Assembly (NCBI GenBank): GCA_031373785.1 | Contig: JANMNE010000079.1 | Location: forward strand, 1-11,215 | Length of the DNA: 11,215 nt | Direction of reading: 5' to 3' | Origin: JAENVT01 sp031373785 | GTDB lineage: Bacteria; Actinomycetota; Acidimicrobiia; Acidimicrobiales; Ilumatobacteraceae | Shown: positions 6,991 through 11,215 of the stretch, piece by piece | Layout: every line of letters starts with the position of its first letter | How positions within the stretch are numbered: the stretch's first letter is position 1 | The notes under the pieces: generated by a model | What the model saw: the letters and a program-made list of their open reading frames with translations, nothing else | Database searches by the model: none | What the model was told of the DNA's origin: nothing | Made by a program: the position numbers and the translations under genes

Positions 6991-7129
6991 CTGTGGAGTG
7001 TTCGGCGCCTCGCAGCACTCCACAGGGCTGGCGTGGAGTGTTCGGCGCCTACCTGGGTGCCTCGCAGCACTCCACAGGGCTGGTGTGGAGTGTTCGGCGC
7101 CTACCTGGGTGCCTCGCAGCACTCCACAG
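6991..7129. repeat. Tandem array of three palindromic intergenic repeats
   Basis: Three copies of a palindrome with outer arms GTGGAGTG and CACTCCAC. Copy 1: arms 6991-7000 and 7016-7025, a perfect 10-base inverted repeat with a 15-base loop. Copy 2: arms 7033-7040 and 7068-7075. Copy 3: arms 7084-7092 and 7120-7128, 9 bases. Copies 2 and 3 share an identical 27-base interior with a second inner stem (GGCGCC against GGTGCC). Copy 1 lacks 12 bases of it. The missing piece is one GCCT plus the ACCTGGGT between two GCCT direct repeats, so slippage explains the short copy. The copies are joined by AGGGCTGGC or AGGGCTGGT. The start-to-start distances are 40 and 52 bases. The array fills most of the 172-base gap between plsY and mftC. 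It resembles REP/BIME-type extragenic palindromes; the family is unknown to me. Confidence 0.9.
7084..7128 (-). terminator. Hairpin just after mftC; possible 3'-end or terminator structure
   Basis: The third palindrome begins 3 bases past the mftC stop codon (TAG 7134-7132). In the mftC transcript it can fold into a 9-base outer stem with a partial inner stem, followed by two more hairpins. There is no U-tract after any of the hairpins, so it is not a canonical intrinsic terminator. It could slow RNA decay, pause polymerase or end transcription in another way. Whether transcription stops here is not known. Confidence 0.35.
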
Positions 7130-7131
7130 CA

Positions 7132-8238
7132 CTATCTGGACGTGAGGCGGTAGGAGTGATCCGGCGAGGGTCGCGGTGTCAGTTCGATGGGCACGGCGCG
7201 GAGGGAAACGTCGGCCTCGCCGTGGACGCATTCGGGGTCCGGGCCATCGAGCGGCAGGCCGGTGAAGAACTTGGCCGCCATGCACCCTCCCTGGCACGCG
7301 TCGTAGCTGCCGCAACTGGCGCACGCGCCGGCAGATTGTGGCTCACGCAACTCGAGGAACAGGTCGCTGTGCTTCCAGACCCGGGCGAACCCGCCGGTGT
7401 CGCGCACCGAGCCGGCTTTGAACTGATCGTGGATCACGAACGGGCAGGCGTAAACGTCGCCGACCGGATCGATCAGGCACACGACCCGTCCGGCCCCGCA
7501 CATGTTCAGACCGGGCAGGGGCTCGCCGAGCGCGTTGAGGTGGAAGAACGAGTCGCCGGTCAGCACGGTCTCGCCCTTCTCCAGCAGCCACTCGTAGATC
7601 TGCCGTTGCTGGGTGTTGGTCGGGTGCAGGTCGTGCCACGTGTCTGCACCCCGCCCGCTGGGTCGAAGCCGGGTGATGCGCAGCTGCGCGCCGTACGAGT
7701 CGGCCAGTGCTTTGAAATCATCGAGCTGGTCCACGTTGTGGCGAGTGACGACGACGCTGATCTTGAACGGACCGAAGCCCGCCTCGGCGAGGTTGTCCAT
7801 GGCCCTGCGTGCGGTGTTGTACGAGCCGGTGCCGCGAAGCGCATCGTTGGTCGCTGCGTCGGCACCGTCGATGCTGATCTGCACGTCGAGGTAGTCCATC
7901 CCGGCCAGCCGGCGAGCGTTGGTGATGTCGATGTAGGTGCCATTGGTGGAGAACTTCACGCCGACGCCGTTGCCGATGGCATACTCGACGAGCTCGAAGA
8001 AGTCGCGGCGCACCATCGGTTCGCCCCCGCCGATGTTGATGTAGAAGACCTGCAGATCGCGGAGCTCATCGAGCACGCGTTTGGCTTCGGCGGTGGTCAG
8101 TTCACGAGGATCGCGCTGGCCACTCGAGGAGAGGCAGTGCACGCATTGCAGGTTGCAGGCGTACGTCAGCTCCCACGTGAGACAGATGGGTGCATCCAGC
8201 CCGTGCTTGAGCTGCTCAACCAGCGATTGGGCGCTCAC
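7132..8238 (-). CDS. mftC: Mycofactocin maturase MftC (radical SAM/SPASM)
   Basis: MftC acts on the MftA precursor held by MftB. It oxidatively decarboxylates the C-terminal Tyr and then forms a carbon-carbon bond to the neighbouring Val. The 368-residue protein has the radical SAM cluster CNLQCVHC (Cys28, 32, 35), the SAM-binding GGEP (71-74), FSTNGTYID (97-105) and SIDGAD (122-127). The C-terminal SPASM region with two auxiliary clusters shows Cys247, 254, 265, 306, 309, 315, 319 and 337, and the end CQGGCMAAKFFTGLPLDGPD (315-334) is typical of MftC. The frame is open to 8346, but GTG 8238 gives the normal N-terminus and has a GGAG 7 bases upstream. It overlaps mftB by 23 bases, which suggests translational coupling. 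The usual next genes, mftD, mftE and mftF, do not follow; a repeat array does. Identification is strong from the motifs and from mftA and mftB alongside. Confidence 0.95.
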   Translation of the reverse strand: MSAQSLVEQLKHGLDAPICLTWELTYACNLQCVHCLSSSGQRDPRELTTAEAKRVLDELRDLQVFYINIGGGEPMVRRDFFELVEYAIGNGVGVKFSTNGTYIDITNARRLAGMDYLDVQISIDGADAATNDALRGTGSYNTARRAMDNLAEAGFGPFKISVVVTRHNVDQLDDFKALADSYGAQLRITRLRPSGRGADTWHDLHPTNTQQRQIYEWLLEKGETVLTGDSFFHLNALGEPLPGLNMCGAGRVVCLIDPVGDVYACPFVIHDQFKAGSVRDTGGFARVWKHSDLFLELREPQSAGACASCGSYDACQGGCMAAKFFTGLPLDGPDPECVHGEADVSLRAVPIELTPRPSPDHSYRLTSR

Positions 8239-8509
8239 GGACGATCTCCGATTCGTTGAGGGACGCGAACGCCTTGGCGAATGACGGCCAACGCGACTCG
8301 GCGACGTTGCACGCACGCAGTGCAGCCGACAGCGAGGGGTGCGCATCGAGGGCCCTGGCGACGGCGACGACGTCGCGATCCTTCAGGAACACCAGTCGTC
8401 GCGTGCCGTAGTGGTAGGCGAGCGCGCCGAACGGCTCCGGACGCAACGCGACCTGCGGGTCGAGTTGCAACGGCGTGTCGAACAGCGACAAGTTCAGTAC
8501 ACGCCGCAC
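8216..8509 (-). CDS. mftB: Mycofactocin precursor chaperone MftB
   Basis: MftB is a small peptide-binding protein with a PqqD-like RiPP recognition fold. It binds the MftA leader and presents it to MftC. This 97-residue protein has the family's most recognisable stretch, PQVALRPEPFGALAYHYGTR (residues 18-37), followed by RLVFLKDRDVVAVARALD. Its length and its place between mftA and mftC fit. The start is not certain. GTG 8509 overlaps the last 16 bases of mftA and uses bases of the mftA Met-Cys codons. The alternative TTG at 8491, just after the mftA stop, would remove six residues. No good Shine-Dalgarno sequence precedes either; a GAGGAG lies about 17 bases before the GTG, rather far. Its 3' end overlaps mftC by 23 bases, so A, B and C are probably translated as a coupled set. 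Confidence 0.93.
   Translation of the reverse strand: MRRVLNLSLFDTPLQLDPQVALRPEPFGALAYHYGTRRLVFLKDRDVVAVARALDAHPSLSAALRACNVAESRWPSFAKAFASLNESEIVRERPIAG
8246..8249 (-). promoter_or_regulatory. Ribosome binding site fixing the mftC start
   Basis: GGAG on the minus strand, 7 bases before GTG 8238 and inside the 3' part of mftB. It favours the GTG over upstream in-frame starts that would add up to 36 arginine-rich residues with no counterpart in MftC. Confidence 0.6.
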
Positions 8510-8598
8510 ATGCCGTCGATCGAGATCTCCTCGATCAGCAGCTCCTCTTCGATCGCCGCCTCGTCAACGAGCTCATCAACGACGTCTTCGTTCTCCAT
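8494..8598 (-). CDS. mftA: Mycofactocin precursor peptide MftA (34 residues)
   Basis: The ribosomally made precursor of the redox cofactor mycofactocin. It runs from ATG 8598 to TGA 8494. The leader is very acidic (MENEDVVDELVDEAAIEEEL), as MftA leaders are. The C-terminus is IDGMCGVY, the family hallmark, preceded by LIEEIS. The last two residues, Val-Tyr, are those that MftC decarboxylates and cross-links; MftE then releases the modified dipeptide, MftD oxidises it, and MftF adds sugars. The gene is short enough to be missed by ordinary gene calling. It overlaps mftB by 16 bases. TACGCT lies 8 bases before the ATG and may be the -10 box of a leaderless transcript for the whole mftABC unit. 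No Shine-Dalgarno sequence is visible, in line with that. Identification is firm from the C-terminal motif and the neighbours. Confidence 0.96.
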   Translation of the reverse strand: MENEDVVDELVDEAAIEEELLIEEISIDGMCGVY

Positions 8599-8606
8599 GA
8601 CCCAGC

Positions 8607-8612
8607 AGCGTA
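8607..8612 (-). promoter_or_regulatory. -10-like box for mftABC
   Basis: TACGCT on the minus strand, ending 8 bases before the mftA ATG (8598). It fits TAnnnT and leaderless spacing and lies in the 89-base gap shared with the divergent helicase gene. No operator palindrome for a TetR-type regulator such as MftR is evident in the gap. Confidence 0.4.
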
Positions 8613-8671
8613 GTAGCTGATCCTCGAGCCCGGATGGGCGGCGCCGGGCGAGTGGCGGGTGCGAGGCCAGC

Positions 8672-8677
8672 TAGAGT
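8672..8677 (+). promoter_or_regulatory. -10-like box for the HelD-type gene
   Basis: TAGAGT on the plus strand, ending 10 bases before GTG 8688. The nonamer TAGAGTTGG is identical to the one before plsY. The spacing implies a leader of only a few bases. It supports GTG 8688 over ATG 8634, which lies upstream of this box. Confidence 0.45.
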
Positions 8678-8687
8678 TGGCGACCCC

Positions 8688-10616
8688 GTGGATGCTGACC
8701 TGTTCCCCGAACTTGCAGTGGAACGTGACCACCTCTCGTTCGCCCGTCGATGCCGTGATTCGATGATCCAGCGCTTCCGGGCTGTCGACCCCTCGGCATC
8801 GGCCGACGGGATCACCGCGGAGTATGTCGAGGTGACCGTGGCCGAGGCGCTCGAAGATCTCGACAGTCCCGGCGCCGGCGACTTCTTCGGACGGATCATC
8901 GACGAGCACCACGACCGTTGGTACATCGGCCGGCGACACATCGAAGACGATGCTCACGATCCGGTTGTCGTCGACTGGCGGGCGCCTATCGCAGCTCCGT
9001 TCTACCGGGCGACGGGTGTCGACCCGCTGGGCCTGAGTCACCGGCGACGGTTCACGATGGTCGAGGGCGATCTGTCGGCGTACCTCGACGAGCAACTGGA
9101 TGATCCCGACTCCGTGACCGCGACCGGCGTGCCCGATCCGGTGCTTGCCGAGATCGGCGCGGCGCGCACTGGCGCGATGCGCGAGATCGTTGCCACGATC
9201 CAGGCCGAACAAGACGTGGTCATTCGCGCACCACTCGATCAGTGCCTGGTGGTGCAAGGTGGCCCGGGCACCGGCAAGACCGCCGTCGGGTTGCACCGTG
9301 CCGCGTTCCTGCTGTTCGAGCATCGTCGCCGACTGTCGCGCAACGGCGTGTTGGTCGTCGGGCCGAACCCCGTGTTCCTCGACTACATCGCCAACGTGTT
9401 GCCGTCCCTCGGCGAACGCCTCGTGCAACAGCGCACGGCGCTCGACATCTGCGTGCCCAAGGTGGAGATCACCGCGATCGACGATGACCCGACGCGACGC
9501 TGGAAGGGCGGGCCGGAGATGCTCGACCAACTCGCGGTTGCCAGCGTCGGCCATGTCGTTCGCCCGACCGAGGACCTGCGGTTGCCGATCGGGGCGCGCA
9601 CGCTGACCGTCACTGCCGACGACTTCTCCGGGTGGGTCGACCATGCCCTCGACGGCGTGACACCGGTGAACCGGCGGCGCGACGGGCTGAAGGGCCTGGT
9701 GCAGAACGAGCTGTTGCGCCGCACGGATCGCGACGACGTATGGGAGCGCTCACCCGAATTGCGTGCTGCGGTTGGTAGAGCCTGGCCGATGCAACAGCCG
9801 ATTCGGATGGTCGACAAGATGCTGCCGGGACCATCCGGCAAGCGGCGGAAGTGGACGGTCGCCGATCAGTTCCTGGTCGACGAGGCAAACTCGATGCTCA
9901 ACGGCACCCCATTCACGTTCGGTCACGTGGTCGTCGACGAGGCGCAGGACCACTCGGCGGTCTCCCTGCGGGTGATCGGGCGCCGCAGCCCTCTGGGGTC
10001 GATGACGATCTTGGGTGATCTGGCCCAGTCGACGACTCCCGCTGGCCAGCAGGATTGGGGAGAAGCGCTCGGCCACATCCGGGCGAACGCGGCCGAGGTC
10101 GCCGTGCTGACCATCGGTTACCGCGTGCCGGGGCCGATCCTCGACGCAGCCAACCGGCTGCTGCCCTACACCGACGTCTCGAGCGAGCCGAGCCGCAGCG
10201 TTCGGCTCGAAGGTACGGCCCCGGTCGTGCGTCTGGTCGAGCCCTCGGCGCTGTTCGAGGCGGTCGCCACTGAGGTCGTCGCGGTGCGGCATCGACATCA
10301 CAACACCGGCGTGGTGGCCCCTGCGGCCCTGCACGCGGCGATCGGCGAATCGCTGGCAGCACACGATCTGCGAATGGTCGATCATGTGCACGATCTGGCC
10401 CGCGGTGATGTGCCGGTGTTCACCGCTGAGGCGGTGAAGGGGCTCGAGTTCGACGGTGTGGTCGTCGTCAACGCACACCAGATCTTCGACGGGTCGGCCC
10501 TCGGCGCGCGGTTGTTGTACGTGGCGATGACACGCGCCGTGCAGGTCTTGCACCTCGTCGGCGCCGCGCCGCCGCCCCATCAGCTCTTGTTGCCGGTCTC
10601 AGGCAGCGAACACTGA
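8688..10616 (+). CDS. HelD-type RNA polymerase-associated ATPase (UvrD-like SF1)
   Basis: HelD proteins use a UvrD-like motor to pull stalled RNA polymerase off DNA; actinobacterial relatives (HelR) can protect against rifampicin. This 642-residue protein has the HelD hallmarks VVVDWRAPIAAPFYRATG (93-110), GVLVVGPNPVFLDYIANVLP (220-239) and YIGRRHI (79-85). Motor motifs: Walker A GGPGTGKT (191-198), Walker B VVVDEAQD (414-421), ILGDLAQS (441-448), TIGYRVPGPILDAAN (475-489), EAVKGLEFDGVVV (581-593) and YVAMTRA (611-617). The stretch between about 255 and 405 would be the HelD-specific insertion. An upstream ATG at 8634 is in frame, but the added residues look non-coding and GTG 8688 gives the expected N-terminus with a -10-like box before it. 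It is shorter than typical HelD (roughly 730-775 residues). It is divergent from mftA and overlaps the convergent gene's 3' end by 18 bases. Confidence 0.87.
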   Translation: MDADLFPELAVERDHLSFARRCRDSMIQRFRAVDPSASADGITAEYVEVTVAEALEDLDSPGAGDFFGRIIDEHHDRWYIGRRHIEDDAHDPVVVDWRAPIAAPFYRATGVDPLGLSHRRRFTMVEGDLSAYLDEQLDDPDSVTATGVPDPVLAEIGAARTGAMREIVATIQAEQDVVIRAPLDQCLVVQGGPGTGKTAVGLHRAAFLLFEHRRRLSRNGVLVVGPNPVFLDYIANVLPSLGERLVQQRTALDICVPKVEITAIDDDPTRRWKGGPEMLDQLAVASVGHVVRPTEDLRLPIGARTLTVTADDFSGWVDHALDGVTPVNRRRDGLKGLVQNELLRRTDRDDVWERSPELRAAVGRAWPMQQPIRMVDKMLPGPSGKRRKWTVADQFLVDEANSMLNGTPFTFGHVVVDEAQDHSAVSLRVIGRRSPLGSMTILGDLAQSTTPAGQQDWGEALGHIRANAAEVAVLTIGYRVPGPILDAANRLLPYTDVSSEPSRSVRLEGTAPVVRLVEPSALFEAVATEVVAVRHRHHNTGVVAPAALHAAIGESLAAHDLRMVDHVHDLARGDVPVFTAEAVKGLEFDGVVVVNAHQIFDGSALGARLLYVAMTRAVQVLHLVGAAPPPHQLLLPVSGSEH

Positions 10617-11215
10617 CGCGCCGCGCAACACGGTGAGTGCGAGATCCATCGGCCCGGCGATCTCGGCGACGAGGTCGGCCGGTGGGATCCGTTGCGCGGC
10701 GAGCCGGCAGAACTCGAGTGCATCCGCAACGATGGTCACCGACGGTTCTCCCGCTTCGGCACCGACCTGCAGCGCCTGGTTCCACACGCCTCCGCCTCGA
10801 CCCGTCAACACGATCCGGGCGGTGTGCTCGCCTCCGTCGATGTTCCCGAGGAGCATGCCCAGCGGGATGGCCCTCACCGCAGCTCGGGTCATCAGGTGCA
10901 TCCTGGCGGCGTCGAGCAAGGGAGGGTCGCGTCGCAGCGTGCGCCACAGATCTTCGATGTGCGTCCACACCTCGAACACCCTCACGACCAGCAAGCTGGA
11001 GATGCGGGCGTCGAGCATGTGGAACTTGATCCGCCTGCGAAGTTGTTCGTCGTCGAGCGACGTGACGTAGCTGCAGAGTGACGACGAAACGTCGAGCCAC
11101 TTCGCCACGGTCTCGGCGAAGTCGGCCCGCACGGCAGCGCGCACCGCGGCCTCCGTCAAGCCGAGGTGGTCTTCCTCCAGCGCCGGGTCGATCTCGTGCT
11201 CCCACAGGCCGAGTT
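10599..11215 (-). CDS. Maleylpyruvate isomerase-family mycothiol-dependent protein, 5' end beyond window
   Basis: The frame is open from TGA 10601-10599 to the right edge, so the N-terminus is missing. A TTG at 11159 is a possible start, but sensible protein (LGLWEHEIDPALEEDHLG) continues before it, so I read the gene as cut by the edge. RVFEVWTHIEDLWRTL (coordinates near 10980-10933) contains ExxxH, matching two of the three zinc ligands of mycothiol-dependent maleylpyruvate isomerase (Glu144 and His148 in the Corynebacterium enzyme, from memory). The first ligand, a His about 90 residues earlier, would lie outside the window. The C-terminus, ADALEFCRLAAQRIPPADLV then GPMDLALTVLRGASVFAA, is typical of this DinB-like family. 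The true substrate is unknown; many members are thiol-dependent S-transferases of uncharacterised function. Mycothiol use is inferred from the family. Its 3' end overlaps the helicase gene by 18 bases. Confidence 0.72.
   Translation of the reverse strand, partial: LGLWEHEIDPALEEDHLGLTEAAVRAAVRADFAETVAKWLDVSSSLCSYVTSLDDEQLRRRIKFHMLDARISSLLVVRVFEVWTHIEDLWRTLRRDPPLLDAARMHLMTRAAVRAIPLGMLLGNIDGGEHTARIVLTGRGGGVWNQALQVGAEAGEPSVTIVADALEFCRLAAQRIPPADLVAEIAGPMDLALTVLRGASVFAA

Noticed and set aside
6343..7122. A 259-codon minus-strand frame covering plsY and the repeats
   Set aside because: Frame-shifted shadow of plsY. The real plsY frame holds the GSGNPGASN, GHMFP and GGKG blocks.
6991..7128. Canonical rho-independent terminators
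   Set aside because: The hairpins are strong, but none is followed by a T-run on either strand; only a tentative 3'-end role is recorded.
6991..7129. CRISPR array
   Set aside because: Only three copies, each palindromic over its whole length, with short near-identical joints instead of unique spacers, and no cas genes nearby.
7033..8259. A 408-codon plus-strand frame that begins inside the repeats
   Set aside because: Antisense to mftC with no domain signal; mftC has all radical SAM and SPASM cysteines.
8634..8687. ATG 8634 as the helicase start
   Set aside because: The 18 extra residues (MGGAGRVAGARPARVGDP) do not look like a HelD N-terminus, and a -10-like box lies between this ATG and GTG 8688.
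8535..9644. A 369-codon minus-strand frame opposite the helicase
   Set aside because: The plus-strand helicase motifs are clear here, and the minus translation resembles nothing and runs through mftA in another frame.
9750..10580. A 276-codon minus-strand frame opposite the helicase C-terminus
   Set aside because: Shadow of the Walker B and motif VI region; no domain or start signal.
10468..11205. A 245-codon minus-strand frame overlapping the maleylpyruvate isomerase-family gene
   Set aside because: Arg-rich shadow in another frame; the chosen frame carries ExxxH and the conserved C-terminal block.

Overview
The window looks like the chromosome of a high-GC actinobacterium, most plausibly of the class Acidimicrobiia (Ilumatobacter-like). 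That placement is inference. It rests on the high GC of codon third positions and on genes tied to three actinobacterial redox systems: mycofactocin (mftA, mftB, mftC and a FadH/OYE-type partner), probably coenzyme F420 (a luciferase-like LLM enzyme) and mycothiol (a maleylpyruvate isomerase-family protein). Several genes also carry a TAnnnT-like -10 box directly before the start codon, as expected for leaderless transcripts. I see no rRNA, tRNA, CRISPR, transposase or phage gene. Ten of the twelve genes lie on the minus strand in one run from 8598 down to 1. The two others are the helicase on the plus strand and a minus-strand gene cut by the right edge.

Right to left along the minus-strand run: (1) 8598-7132 is a compact mycofactocin core, mftA (34-residue precursor ending IDGMCGVY), mftB (chaperone) and mftC (radical SAM/SPASM maturase), with each gene overlapping the next. 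(2) 7129-6991 is a tandem array of three palindromic repeats that begins 2 bases after the mftC stop codon. (3) 6959-6375 is plsY (acyl-phosphate:glycerol-3-phosphate acyltransferase), whose full-length form has no ATG/GTG/TTG start and seems to begin at ATC. (4) 6355-4499 is a two-domain flavin/4Fe-4S oxidoreductase of the mycofactocin-associated FadH/OYE type. (5) 4456-2937 is an ABC exporter, ATPase then permease, overlapping by ATGA. (6) 2875-1 is a three-gene unit joined by two ATGA overlaps: a HAD phosphatase-TM-GH18 fusion protein, an LLM flavin/F420 oxidoreductase, and a VOC-family protein cut by the left edge.

On the plus strand, 8688-10616 encodes a HelD-type RNA polymerase-associated superfamily 1 ATPase, divergent from mftA across 89 bases that seem to hold a promoter in each direction. 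Its 3' end overlaps by 18 bases the 3' end of a convergent maleylpyruvate isomerase-family gene that runs off the right edge.

Most notable: the mycofactocin core is cut short (no mftD, mftE or mftF after mftC) and followed by a palindromic repeat array; the HAD-TM-GH18 fusion is unusual; six gene starts are preceded by a shared -10-like box at leaderless spacing; and plsY appears to use a non-canonical start. None of this shows a wholly new system. The mycofactocin arrangement is the best candidate for something unusual.
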